From Gremmenia infestans (Eukaryota > Ascomycota > Leotiomycetes > Helotiales > Hamatocanthoscyphaceae), in NCBI GenBank assembly GCA_032629725.1, contig JAFEVB010000008.1, forward strand, positions 682,001 to 746,000: a stretch of 64,000 bases of DNA, in the 5' to 3' direction. The first letter of the stretch is position 1. Each line of letters starts with the position of its first letter. The notes beneath the pieces are model-generated. The model saw only the letters and a list, made by a program, of their open reading frames with translations, was not told where the DNA came from and did no database searches. The position numbers and the translations under genes were made by a program. Below, in pieces: positions 10,277 to 21,799 of this stretch.

Positions 10277-11458
10277 ATGATTACAACTCCGCCAAGACCC
10301 TTAAAACCCAAACCAGCAAATCCGATCCTCCACGCCGTGACAACCTGGTTCTCTGCCCTACCGCCAGAGTTGCTCGGTACCATCTGTAAATTTACGACGC
10401 TCCAAGAACTGCTCGCTACCGCACCGAAACGATGGGTCACATACCGACCAATGATACTCCTTCCGTCCGGAACCTTCTCCGGCCCCTGGTCCTCCATTTT
10501 CAACCTATCGTTTCCCTCCTCTCACAGAGATAATCTCTGTGTTGCAATCGTCGCCTCCATCTTCAAGAAAGAAGGGAAGGGCAGCTTGACCCATCTCGCA
10601 ATCAACTCCGGGATTCCTCTTCACACACATGAAGATGTAGACGCCGAGAATATCCTCAGAACGCCAAGGGGCTTGGTGACGCTCTACGGAGACTTCGGCC
10701 CAGCCTTGTCTCCAGGCCAAGTGCCTGGACAGCAAGACTTTGAGGATGCCTTTTGGGTATGCACGAAGCAGAATGGGATATCGCAGGCTTGGGCGCCCAG
10801 GTATACGATGTTTAGCCGGGGGAATGTGAAGGAGAAGGCTAGACTGCTTGGTTTCCACTCCCCTTCTCAAGTGGAAGGCAGACGGAGAAGCAGAGAGGTG
10901 TTGAGCGGAGATGTGGCTGTGGATTTGTATGCTGGGATTGGGTATTTTGTGTTCAGTTATGCGGCGTTGGGCATGAGGGTTTACGGGTGGGAGATTAATG
11001 GGTGGAGTGTTGAGGGTTTGAGGAGGGGTGCGGGTTTGAATGGGTGGGGTGTCAGAGCTGTGAAGGAGAACGAGGAGTGGGATGTAAATGAGGAAGGGGA
11101 TGAGAGGATTGTGGTGTTTGAGGAGGATAATAGGAAGGCCGAAGAGCGATTACAGGGTTTGAGTGAGAGGGAAAAGGAGAGAGTCAGGCATGTGAACCTT
11201 GGGTTGCTTCCTACGAGTGAGGGAAGCTGGGAGATGGCATTGCGGATTCTGCATTCAGATGGATGGCTACATGTCCATGAGAATGTGGGCGTGAACGATG
11301 TGGATTTCAGAAAGGTGGAAATCGAAGGCATGTTCAGATCCTGGCTTGAAAAAGCAAAGGACGAGAGGGAAGTGAAGGTTGAACAAGTCGAATTCGTCAA
11401 GACTTTTGCCCCTGGTGTATGGCATTGTGTCTTCGATGTCTATATATACTACAAATAA
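10277..11458 (+). CDS. TRM12: tRNA wybutosine-synthesizing protein 2 (TYW2/Trm12)
   Basis: Single exon, 393 residues. TYW2 transfers the 3-amino-3-carboxypropyl group of S-adenosylmethionine to the tricyclic base at G37 of tRNA-Phe, the third step of wybutosine synthesis, in the cytosol. Signatures: QAWAPRYTMFSRGN before the core, the AdoMet-binding VAVDLYAGIGYFVFSYA (about residues 214-230) followed by WEINGWSVEGLRRGA, then LGLLPTSEGSWEMA and DGWLHVHENV. The usual Asn-Pro after the Glu (WEIN-PW) is Asn-Gly here. Length is slightly below yeast Trm12. The start at 10277 follows a repeat-rich leader. Convergent with the next gene, 111 nt between stops. Confidence 0.93.
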   Translation: MITTPPRPLKPKPANPILHAVTTWFSALPPELLGTICKFTTLQELLATAPKRWVTYRPMILLPSGTFSGPWSSIFNLSFPSSHRDNLCVAIVASIFKKEGKGSLTHLAINSGIPLHTHEDVDAENILRTPRGLVTLYGDFGPALSPGQVPGQQDFEDAFWVCTKQNGISQAWAPRYTMFSRGNVKEKARLLGFHSPSQVEGRRRSREVLSGDVAVDLYAGIGYFVFSYAALGMRVYGWEINGWSVEGLRRGAGLNGWGVRAVKENEEWDVNEEGDERIVVFEEDNRKAEERLQGLSEREKERVRHVNLGLLPTSEGSWEMALRILHSDGWLHVHENVGVNDVDFRKVEIEGMFRSWLEKAKDEREVKVEQVEFVKTFAPGVWHCVFDVYIYYK

Positions 11459-11569
11459 TACACATCCAGGAGCTGCACCCTAAACCAGGTCCGCCAATTC
11501 CTCATATATCTGAACCTTGCGCCTCATCTCATCTCTAAAACATATACCCGGGCGCCAGTCTATCCGTAT

Positions 11570-12303
11570 CTATTGTTGCCTCCTGAACTTAGCAGGTATG
11601 TTATGATCGACAATAGGCTGCTTATCCAACAATGCCTGCCTATCCGCCTCGTCCTCTAGATCATCATGCAGCTTGAAATGCGCGATGTCTTCCGGATGCG
11701 TTAAATCCTCTTCCTTGGTGTTCTCATCATGATATCTGTCCCTCATTAACAATCATATCCCCCAACTTGTCGAGATATGCACTTACTTCTCCCAATGGTG
11801 AATCTCATACTCCATCTCGATATCCCAATGATGTCCCGGTCCGGTCCCAAAATCTGGCAGGGACCCCTTCCTATCAACCACAAACGCCATAAACTCCTCG
11901 CGCTCCACGATATTATTGTTATTTGTATCCATCAGCTTGGTGATCTCGCGGACGATCTCATCTTTCTTAGACTGCGGTACATCCTTCGCAGTCTGGTCTT
12001 CCATGCCGTAGAACTTGAGGATTTCTTGGTGATCCCAGAAACCGTTGCCGTCGAAGTCGTGGAGGGTGAAAAAAGATGCTGGGTCAAAGTTGCCGATGTG
12101 ATGTTCCTCTGTTCAAGAAGTCAGTGGTTTTTGAAGAGGAAACGCGCTTCAGAGGATATACCAGCCATATGTCGAGTCGCCCAATCTGCTTCCGGATCAA
12201 CTTGTAGAGGCTTCTGATGCGCCCCTCCACCTCCATGCGCGGAGACTAAGCCTACGAGCGTAATTATTGCGGCACATGCTCGTGTTACTCTTCCCAATGC
12301 CAT
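11570..12303 (-). CDS. Secretory EF-hand protein, Ssp120/nucleobindin-like
   Basis: 211 residues from exons 12303-12162, 12108-11787 and 11741-11570; all phases agree. A signal peptide (MALGRVTRACAAIITLVGLVSA) is followed by a His/Gly-rich stretch, then a HHIGNFDPASFFTLHD segment. Two EF hands follow: DFDGNGFWDHQE, a good calcium loop, and DTNNNNIVEREE, whose last positions fit. The C-terminus is acidic and His-rich and ends FRRQQ, with no HDEL. The layout matches fungal Ssp120, a relative of nucleobindin that works with the cargo receptor Emp47 in the early secretory pathway. It is divergent from ORC6, with 299 nt between starts. Family call good; partner role is by analogy. Confidence 0.85.
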
Positions 12304-12602
12304 GTTGATTGATGAATTTGCGCCGACGTGAATGAAGGTGTTGGGGTGAGGTGAAGTTGTAGGGTTTGATTTCCTCGATGTTTACGAGACGAGTATTTAG
12401 GTTGCGTAGCGTTGCGTTGTTCAGGGGTATCTGCAGATTGCAGGGATATTTTCTGGGGGAGCTCTACTTGTAGCGAGGTTAAGTTATCGCCGTGGCCCGA
12501 CCCCGACCTCGAATTCTTTAAATAGCATATCCCAATAGCATATCCCGAAACTTCCATGTAGGTAGTTGCTAGCAGCTATTTGTAACAACACCGCATTTCA
12601 AC
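12304..12602. promoter_or_regulatory. Bidirectional promoter between SSP120-like gene and ORC6
   Basis: 299 nt between two divergent start codons, so both genes must be driven from here. It contains AATAGCATATCCC twice in tandem (about 12522-12545). No classic TATA box is evident. Confidence 0.6.
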
Positions 12603-13736
12603 ATGAGCAAGCCAATTGAGCAAGCACTCTCCAACCTCATCCCCCGCCACCCCGGTGCTCTCCCTCCAGAGCTCATCGAACTTGCTTCATCCCTGCTATC
12701 ACAGTCTCGCACGAAAGTCAGTACCCTAAAGGCAGACGAGGAAATCGGAAGGACGTATGTCGTTGCCAACATTGCATGTGAGCGGTAACTATCTTTCTCT
12801 CCCCAAGTTCCCATAGAACCCCAAGGCTGACATAAAACCCCCAGCCTAAAAACAACCCTCAACCTCCCCCCAATCGAGCCCCGCCCTCCTATCCCACCCC
12901 GCGTCTACTCAAGACTTTACGCCTACTTCTCGCGCGTCCTCGTCTCCTCCACCCGTCGTCGCGGTCCCGCCGTAAGGAACACCCCCTCTCGTCCACTACC
13001 ACAAAAACAAACACCCTTGAAAGAAACAAGCCTCGCCAGCTTCCGTGTCAACAACAGGACGCCGAAGAAAGGGCTAAGATATGCCGCGAACAAGGAGAGG
13101 GATGAGAGGGTGCCGAAATGGGTAGCGCCTGTAGTTAGGAAGATGTGTAGGGAGATGGAGAATCCGGCTGCGGTACCGCATGTTCTAGCTGGTGTGGAGA
13201 GTATCTTAACACAGCCGTGTCCAGACGGCGAGCAGAAGATGCAAGGGAAGGCCCCAGCGCTGGTGGCGGCTTCTTGGTTCTTTGTTACGCAGGAGCTTAC
13301 AGGAAAGGAGACGAGTGGGAAGGAGTTCGCGTCACGGTGTAAGAAGATATTGGGACTGTTTAAAGAAGCGAGAGATGATGTGGTGGTTGTGGGGAAGGTG
13401 GGAGATGATGAGGAGGGCTGGAAGGATTGGGAAGCGGTAGTAGCGGGTGATGTGAAGGGGTGGGTGAGGGAGATTACTGAGAATGGCTGGTTGGCGCTGG
13501 ACTGGTTTCTGAATATTGCTAGTGGTGAGGCTGCTGCTCATGCCGAGGACGAGGATGATGAAACAATAAAGCGAGTAGGAAAACGAGAGGGTTTGGGGAC
13601 GATGATGGCTGATCGCTATGATTACTTGAGCGAGGAGAATAGAGCGGAATATTCTAAGTGGAAGGGGGCGATGCTAGCCGAGATCAACGACTTGGTTCAA
13701 GAGGGCATGATGGATATGGATACCACGGATGGATAA
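12603..13736 (+). CDS. ORC6: Origin recognition complex subunit 6
   Basis: 357 residues from exons 12603-12784 and 12845-13736 (60-nt intron, donor GTAACT, acceptor CCCAG, in phase). The N-terminus (MSKPIEQALSNLIPRHPGAL, then SLLSQSRTKVSTLKADEEIG and the cyclin-like helices through LKTTLNLPPIEPRPPIPPR) is the conserved fungal Orc6 fold. The central part KVWAPVV-like VPKWVAPVVRKMCREM is the second cyclin-like repeat, and the tail is acidic. Orc6 is the TFIIB-like subunit of ORC, needed for origin licensing and Mcm2-7 loading in the nucleus. Length is typical of filamentous fungi. Confidence 0.9.
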
Positions 13737-13912
13737 GCGAGGGTTTCTTGTATTTTCAAAGCGCTTTATAAATGATACCCAAGACGTATGATTACAGCTA
13801 AGCCATCACAATGAAGCTTGGTTTTCAAGTAAATTCTCGAAAAGCAAAAGTCTCTTCTCCAACCCTTCTCAAATCAATCAATATCCTTTCCTCTCCCGCA
13901 ATAGCTGGCCTC

Positions 13913-15280
13913 TCAGATATCAAACTTCTCTCCAACAAGCTTCTCACTCAACTTCCACAGCCTCTCAGCCCTCTCCGCATCGGTCGCATACCCCTCAACA
14001 GGGAAGGGCTCACAATTCCTAAGGAACAGGCCAGACTTGCCATCAAGCCCCGGATCCAACGCCGCAAACACAAGCGTACTGGCCGATGTCTCGAGCGTCT
14101 TCTCATCGCCCTTGATATCACCAGACGGTGGCGTTTTGCCTTCCCATCTCTTGGCTATGATTTTGAAGGCTTCAGTGAAGTATGCGGGGCTATTCTCGTC
14201 GCGGGTGTGGACGTAGAGTTCGGTCGGTGGCACTATTTGTTTTTTCAACATTGTCGTTCAAAAGAAGGAGGAAAGGTGAAAGGTGAAAGAAAGCAAGAAG
14301 GACTCGAAGGAGAGGGGAAAGGAAATAGGGCCCGGCTTACTGCCAGGTTGCAAAGCAAATGCCTCTACTCCCTTGTCTTGGAGATGAGAAGCAAGATAGG
14401 TGTTAAAGAGGATATTTGCCGTCTTGCTAGAAGCATACGCCAACCAAGGATGATAAGTCTTCCCGTTCTATAGTTAAACCCCCCTATCAGCAAACAGACA
14501 AACAATCAAAACTTCAAAGTGATATATATACTATACATATGTATATATATATATGGGATAAAAAGGCAGCAGACTTACATTAAAGTTATAATTCTCCATA
14601 TCCAAATCTCCCAGCACATAGCCCGTACTCGCCACATTAACAATCCTTGCATGCGGACCAGCAGCCACAATACGCGGAAGCAGCAAGTTCGTCAGGAGGA
14701 AATGGCCGATGTGGTTCTATCAACACTCAACGTGACCCATCAACCCTCATCATTCTCTCAAAATCATCATGCCCCCGAAGAAATAAGGGAAAGAGAAAGA
14801 GGAAAAACTCACAATACCAAACTGCAACTCAATCCCTTCCACCGTCTCCTGATATGGCATCACACACATAACCCCTGCGTTGTTAACCAGCCCATGCACA
14901 ACATCCGCCTTCCCACTCGCCAATATCTCCTCTGCGGCCTTCCTCACACTTGCCTGGGAAGCCAAGTCCAAGGGTACGAAAACGACATCGACCGCACTAT
15001 CAACGGCTTTGATTTCCTTGATGACGGGCAGGATCTTCGATTCACTGCGTCCGGCGAGGAAAATGGTTTTCGGATGGCCGTGGGCGAGAGCGATGGCGGT
15101 TGCGCCGCCGATGCTGTTGGATGAGGGGCCGGTGATGATGACTGGGGTATGTTAGATGAGCTGGATGCATGAAAGGGAGGGAGAGAGGGAGGGGTGCGAC
15201 GGACAGGTCTTTCCGGTTGAGCGGGAGGTGAGGGCTTTGGCGACTTCTGAGCCGGTCGTGTGTTGGTTGAAAGAGGTCAT
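13913..15280 (-). CDS. Short-chain dehydrogenase/reductase (SDR)
   Basis: 329 residues from five exons: 15280-15205, 15141-14813, 14716-14579, 14467-14341 and 14232-13913; every phase agrees. Rossmann features: nucleotide loop TGPSSNSIGGATA (a variant of TGxxxGxG), LVNNAGVM, NHIGHFLLTNLLLP, VNVAS (catalytic Ser) and YASSK (catalytic Tyr and Lys). It resembles the retinol dehydrogenase/WWOX-like branch that reduces lipophilic carbonyls with NADPH; the substrate is unknown. The first intron uses a weak donor (T|GTCCGT), so the first 25 residues are less certain. Convergent with ORC6 (176 nt between stops). Confidence 0.88.
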
Positions 15281-16417
15281 CTGGGCGGATTGGCACTATG
15301 GAAAATAGTAGGAGATCTGGCTATTTTGTTCGAGTTGAACTGTGGTTGGGGGTCTTCTATCAACTTCTTAGTCAAAGGTTTTCTTGGTCCTGTGAGATTC
15401 GAGACTTACGAGGCAGTGAGGAAGAAAATCAGTACTGGGAGTTTATGAATGTTTTGCTGAACTGGATTTGAGGAATCAATTGAGGAATCCATCGTTACTT
15501 ATACCTCAAGATCTTGTCCTGGAGTAAATGCTCCATAGCGTTGTCAAACCACGCCATCCAATTTATAAGTCGATGCTAAGACTCTAGTTTCAAGACTCTG
15601 CATGCATTAATATGAATCAAAGCCACCAAGATTATGATTTAAAACACGTATCGAGTATGAATATAGATATATGGACATATGCAGGAACGCGGGTTCAAGT
15701 GTTAAGCCCGGTTGGCCTGCATTAAAGGCGCGTTGGTGGGGTAGTGAATAGGTAAGTTCAACCGCTAACTACTCGATTTTCAAAAGTCTGACTGTCCCAC
15801 TGTAAATCCACTACTTAGCGTAGATATGTTTATACGCTCGTAAAGGGGAACGAACCACAATATTAAATCCGGAAAATCAAAGGTGAGGATAATATTTCAA
15901 GGATGAAAGTTCTTGATCTATTGTTATATATATTTTCTCGTTTCATACCCACTCCTCTCCACATGGCAGCTCATGCAAAGCACAAATCATTACCACGCAT
16001 CTCATCTATTCATCCTCAAATCCGACTTGTGAATCATGGCTTCCATCCATTCCATCCAACCTTTCAATCCTCCCTCATAGATCTTCCCCACTCCAACCAA
16101 CCTCTCATGAAAAAACAATAAGTGCTCTCAATAATCAAGTTCGCGTTAAATTAGCTAGTATGTGCTGCGAAGCAAGGCAAGATGAGCGCCGCAAACACCA
16201 GCTGAAAAATGTGGTATCTCATGAAAAAGAAAAGCAATAGTCTGGAGGGCAATAAAGGTGGGTCGTGTACAAAAATCCTCCCGCTGCTCAGAAACTGTGC
16301 TAGGAAGGCGATAAAGGCAAGAATGAAGTATACAAAGGACATATGTGCAAATAGCTTGAGGCTCGGTTGTCTCTCCCAACGAGCTGCAGCGTAGTAAGAA
16401 GCAGGCGAAGAAGGCGT
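15281..16417. other. Intergenic, no supported gene
   Basis: Short frames only. It holds the promoter of the leftward SDR gene and the 3' flank of the leftward kinesin gene. Two overlapping leftward frames at 16151-16379 look like 3' untranslated sequence. Confidence 0.45.
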
Positions 16418-19400
16418 TTAGAAGCAGTTCAAGCTACCCTTCTTCTTCTTTTTATTGATGGCGTTCATGCGCTCCTCGAGATGAGCTCGTGCGATTTCGG
16501 CATCCCGTCTCTTCTTGCGCTCTTCCTCGACCTGTAGCATGCTCCATCTATTCTCTTTGTCTGCACCAGCAGTCTTCTCTCGAGCTTTAGCGTCCTTCAA
16601 TTCTATATCAAGCTCGCTAGCACGTTTTCTCCACGCATCGCAATCGGCTTTGACTTGTTTGCTCTGTTTTTCCAAGTCTGTAAGGGCCTCTTCCAAAGTT
16701 GTGGTCAGCTGCTTCTCGGCAAAAAGATGTTTTTTGATAGTCTGTATCTGAGCTTCTTGGTCTTCTTGGATCTGCGCCATGGCAAGCTCTTTGCTATTTG
16801 GCCGATTGGACAGAGTTGGCGTAGGTGGAACAGGGACGTTTGCAGCATGTGAATTGGAAATAGCAGTGTTGATGCTCATTCCAGGCAGGGGAGGCAACGG
16901 AATAGCAGGAGGCGGTGACGGCAAGGATGCCACAGATGCGGATTTGCGAAGATTGGATGTTGTCGAGTCTGAGCGTTTGGGACCGTTGGGATCCAGTTGT
17001 GCCTCATCATATTTTGCCTGAGATGTTAGTGGGGTAACAGAATTCAGAGTTGTATTGCTCACCTGAAGTATTGTATATTCTTCCTTGATAGCGTCCAATT
17101 CTGTTCGCGCACGTGCAGCACTTGCGTGCGCTGCATTTAGTTCGGCATTGCGCTCCGTCTGCAAAGTAGAAAGACGATTGTTGGCCTGCTGGTGTTGGTC
17201 GAAATTGGAAGCTAGCTGTTCCTCGAGTTCATCTACGAGGCGAGAATTCTTCTTGTTCTTTGTCTCCAAATCACTCATCTCCTTCTTCAACGCGGTTAGT
17301 TGCTCAGAAACTGTGGCATGCTCTGCCTTCAACTTGACACCATCAGCGGTCTGAACCAGTAACGCTGTGAGCTCAGCCTTGACAGTTTCGAGCTCGCCCA
17401 TTACCGTATCGTTGATAGCGGAAATTTCGGTGACGCTCTTTTCCATTTCACTACGCTTTAGTTGTTCATCGCCTAAGGCCTTTTGATCGGCTAGTAGGTC
17501 CGAGATCCGATCTTGCAACTTCTCAGTACTGACATCTAAGCCAAGGCCAAACGCGACTTGGGTAGCGATCTTGGTGAGTTCATCGCGTGCCTCTGCGAGC
17601 TCAACTTGAAGTGCGTCAACGCTCTGTTGGTGTTTAAACGCAAGTTCTGATAATTGCGCTTCATGGTCAGATTGAATGTTGGCCTTCATTGTCTCTATCT
17701 CCTTGGCATGATTTGCGTGTAGGAGGTCAAGACCGTCTTGGTGTGTTTTGACAACATTCTCGTGGTCACTTATCTGTTGTTCAAACCTGGCTATAAGAGA
17801 CTTGTGTTCCTCTATCTCGGTATTTGCTAGCTCTCTTGACCTTGTTACCTCGTCTAGCTCCTGTCGAGTTGACGCATGGGACTGTTCAAGTTCGGCTACA
17901 CGGGCAGCATTTGTAGCAACCAAGGCCTTGTGCTCCTCGATCTCCTGTTGAAGATTTTTAACCCGGGCGGTTTGGTTTTCGTTGTCTGTGGCTTGTGCTT
18001 GCTGGTCTTCCTTCGTGGCTGAAATTTGTTGCTCCAGGTCCGTAATGGTTGCTAACAAGTGTCTCTCAGAGTTCTCCATAGAATCTAATGCAGCTTGATA
18101 TCTTTCTTCCCAGTTGGTAAGCTCGGACTTCAAATCTGCAATCTGCTTTTCTTGTATCTCCTTCTGATCATCGCGTCCGACCGTAGCTTTATCGTTATCC
18201 GAAGCAGCTGCATGTAAATCGATAGAAGCTCGAAGGCTTTGGATTTCGGCAAGCAGTTCATTCTCCCGGGCGCTATGAGTCTCCCGGAGAATCATCATTT
18301 GTTTTTCACTCTGCATCAACTGATCTTGCATCGTGGAAATGACTGACATATCTAGGGGTGACGCTTTCATGCTGGACCGTTCGCGAGTCAGGCCTGAAAT
18401 CATGGTCATCTTGGTGTCCATTTCTTTCTTGTTCGCAGCAAGATCTGCTTCCAACTCCTGGACTCTCTCTGACCGAGAATGTAGTTCATGCATGGCTGTA
18501 TTGAGATTCAGCTCGAAATTCGCCATGACGTCTGGGGTACCTTCAAAGCTCTCAGAGGCAATGTTTCGCAAGGAAGCGAATGCACGGTGAGCCTTGTCGA
18601 TTATCATAACATTCTGACTTGATTTCCGACGAATGACGGGAGTGGTCGTCTTTGGAGACTGAGCCTCGTTCATCTTAGCCTTGGAGACCTCCGCCTTGAG
18701 CTCTTCCACCACATCAAGGGCATCCATGTGCTTTTCCTCGAGTTCCGCATACTTCGTAGCCAACAAATTTTGAGCTTGCTCTTTCTCTTCTGCTAGCCTC
18801 CGTAAACTCTCTATTTCCGCCGCAATCGCCTCGTCGCTGGCAACAGTCTTTGACAGCTCCACTAGCTCCGACTTCTTCTGAGCGCCTTCAGCATCAGGTG
18901 TCTCTAATGCACTGTGCAACTCCCCAGCCGAGGATAACTCCGATGAGAGCGATCGCGAGGATAACAATTGACCTCCATCCTTTAGCTCGTCCGCCCTGGA
19001 GTCCGATAAAAAAGAAGTAGGCCGTGTGTCAAGCGTCGGAGTGGATACCGATAGGAATGAATCACGGGGGTTTGGATGGCGTGCCTCGTCTACGGCATCT
19101 TGGAGAGCAGCCAAAGTGCGGAGGGCCTCATCGTATTTGGCTTGGAGTAGGTCCAGCTCAGTCGCAGTACCTTCATGCTCCACTCTCAGGTCAAGTAATT
19201 CCTGAGTGACGTTCTCCAGCTTGTCTTCGACGAATTTTGATTGTGCGGGGGTCTGAGGCGAATAGTCGTTGTTGACGGCCAATTCGAGCGACGTCTGAAC
19301 CGCGAAGTCATCATCAATAGGCTCTCCATTATCAAAGGGGCCTTCTGTCGCAGATCGTTGGACGTGCTCTGAGTGTAAGTCGTCTTCTTCCTCCAGAATG

Positions 19401-21799
19401 ACGTCGTTGGGGCTTCGTTTACTAGCAAGGCTCTGATGTCGAGAGTGATCGCTGAAAGGGCGTTTGCCATTTACGGCAACAGGTTCAGCACCGGCTTCAG
19501 TGTGTTTCACGTCCTGTTGGATGTGATCAAGCTCGTAAAGTAAGTTGTCTAACTTTCCGAGACTTCTCTGGCGTTCGACAACGTGCTCTAACCTCTCGAT
19601 CTCCCGTTTCATCAGCTCAGCATCCTGTTCCCCCTCCGCAAGACGTTCCTCGAGTGTGGAGATATAATCTTCACAGCCGGCTTCATTCTCACGGACACGG
19701 GCGATCTCTTTGCGAAGTTCCATAACAATCGTGGCATTTTTCTCCTCACCGGAAGTATGACCGTCAAGCTTTGCCTCGAGATCGTGAAGATAATGCTCGG
19801 TGCTAGATTCACGATCCATAAGCTTTTGGAGGCGAGATTGGAGCTGCTGGTTGACTGTCTCGACATATGCGCATTTAGTCTCCCTTTCCAAAAGGGAGGT
19901 CTCGGTTTTTGAAAGCGATGACCGTGTTTTAGACAAGGAGTGCTCGAGGGACTGGATTGTGGTTTCGTACTCCAACACAACTTGTTCCACAGCTTCGGCA
20001 AATGAATTTGATCGTTTCAATCGCTCTGTGGCACTGTCACCCAGAGTATTCTCAAATGCATTGTTATCGGCGATTTCGCCATCGCGCGCCTTAGCCATCT
20101 CAGAGATAAGTTTTGCATGACGCTGACTGAGAGAGGTGTAATTTTCTTGGGTGTCAAGAAGCTGGTTTTGGAGTTCTACCTCTCTTTCGTTCTGTCGCTC
20201 AGGCCTCTCGCTCGTGGGGTTTCGGCGATCGTGATCACCGCCGCGCTCGGTGCTCCTTATCTGGTCACGAAGAAAAGCGACTTCGGCCTTCAAACGATCA
20301 ATTAGCGCTTGCTTGTCAGCCTCGTTGTCTGCTATCTGTTGGATTCTTGGTTTGCTCTGGATCGCGCGAGCACGTTGTGCGTACTGGACCGTGTTTAGAG
20401 TTTCGCTCAGATGAAATTCTGCGGGGGTAACACATGCAATCATATACGTGATTGCATTGCCTCCTAACGAATCCTGGAGTAATCGAGTGAGCTTGGAGTC
20501 GCGATATGAGACGTGGGAGCCGGCCTGGCGAGACGAAAGCTGCGAGATGACCTTCCCGAGACTGGCAAGACCTGCATTAATCGATATCCCCTCCTTCGCC
20601 CGCTCGCCCTGCGCACCGGTGTTCTTCAATCTTTCACTCCCTGCAAGATCCACAAAGTGGAGCTTGCTGTCGATTGTAACCAGGGTGTCTTGACCAGTCA
20701 TTGCTTCTAACGGCACTGAGTGTCGTTTATCGGCACCCTGTGCCATCTGCAGTTTGTTCTTACGCTGAATCAAATTCAGACTGAACACTGCATGGGAACG
20801 CGAGGACTTCGCGTTGATTGCTGTAGAATCAGTCTGGCGAATCATTGATCCAAAGTTCAGGGCAGCCATCAAGTCCTCCACCGAATTAATCTCAACTTGG
20901 TGCAACCCGGTGAGAAGAATATGACCCTTTGTATCCTCCCGAATCGTGACCGCCCCTCTCTCGTGCAACGGTGTGTGCTCGGGAACGAGCAGATCTCGAA
21001 GTTGTTCATTGTAAATCTCGACGTATGTTGCTTTCAGGGTCCAGTTCTTCTCCGCGGATTTAGCGAGTGCAGCAACATTCGTTGAATATCTTGTCGGTGT
21101 CCGAAGTCCCGACATGGAATTTCGATTTGACATTGGTAGTTTGTCATCTAATTTATCGAAGAGTGCAATGGCTGCTCTTGGGATGACTCCTAAAATATAT
21201 GTTAGCTCTGGATGCCACACCTTGATTAGCGTCTGTGGAATTTCCAGAACAGCATACCCATTACATCCAAGTCGGCCTGCTCGCCAGGTCCTGAAGTTCC
21301 CATTGTGTATGATTTCCCCGCACCGGACTGGCCATATGCCAACATTGAGACATTGTAACCTTGTACGAAAGCATTTGTACTCTCTACCAGGTACTCCCAA
21401 ACGCCTTCTTGGTCAACATCTTCGCCAAAAACTCTGTCAAAAACAAAGAGCTTTTTCCCTTGGGGCGAGTCTATGGCCAGACTCGTGGGTGATGTAACCT
21501 GGGCCATAGATCGCTGGAATCTTTGTGGAATAAGTTCGAATCCTGGGTCGGATGGCTTAAGTGGAGGTCGTACACGAACAGCTGGAAAGGCAAGGTTAGT
21601 TCAGCAGTCACAGAGACTGTGGACAGGGGGTAAACGTACCAACTTTAACGGAGGTCTTGCTATCCTCATCTGAAGCCCGACTTCCACCTCCAGCTTTACT
21701 GGTCATACTCATGCGACTATTCGTTCGCGGCGGACGCATCATGGCACTCATAGGCCTCGAAGGGATGCCCGCGGGCGAAGCAGGCGGCGAGCTAGCCAT
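16418..21799 (-). CDS. Kinesin motor protein, kinesin-4 type
   Basis: About 1736 residues from exons 21799-21640, 21581-21258, 21189-17063 and 17017-16418. The motor is N-terminal: AVRVRPPL (from residue 54), P-loop GQSGAGKSYTMG (from 137), switch I NAKSSRSHAVF, switch II DLAGSE, then YRDSKLTRLLQDSLGGNAIT and LNTVQYAQRARAIQSKP at the neck. The last pattern is typical of kinesin-4/KIF4-KIF21 motors. A coiled coil of some 1100 residues with acidic breaks follows, then a proline-rich patch (PSPPPAIPLPPLPGM) and a basic tail KKKKKG. Such motors walk to microtubule plus ends and control microtubule growth or transport. The last intron (45 nt, 17062-17018) is in frame without stops, so 15 more residues are possible. 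Subfamily call is by motif only. Confidence 0.92.

Noticed and set aside
15690..15720. GGTTCAAGT resembling a tRNA B box
   Set aside because: No matching A box or acceptor-stem pairing around it.
20117..20305. Antisense frames within the kinesin gene and other long genes
   Set aside because: They are complementary shadows of conserved coding sequence with no features of their own.
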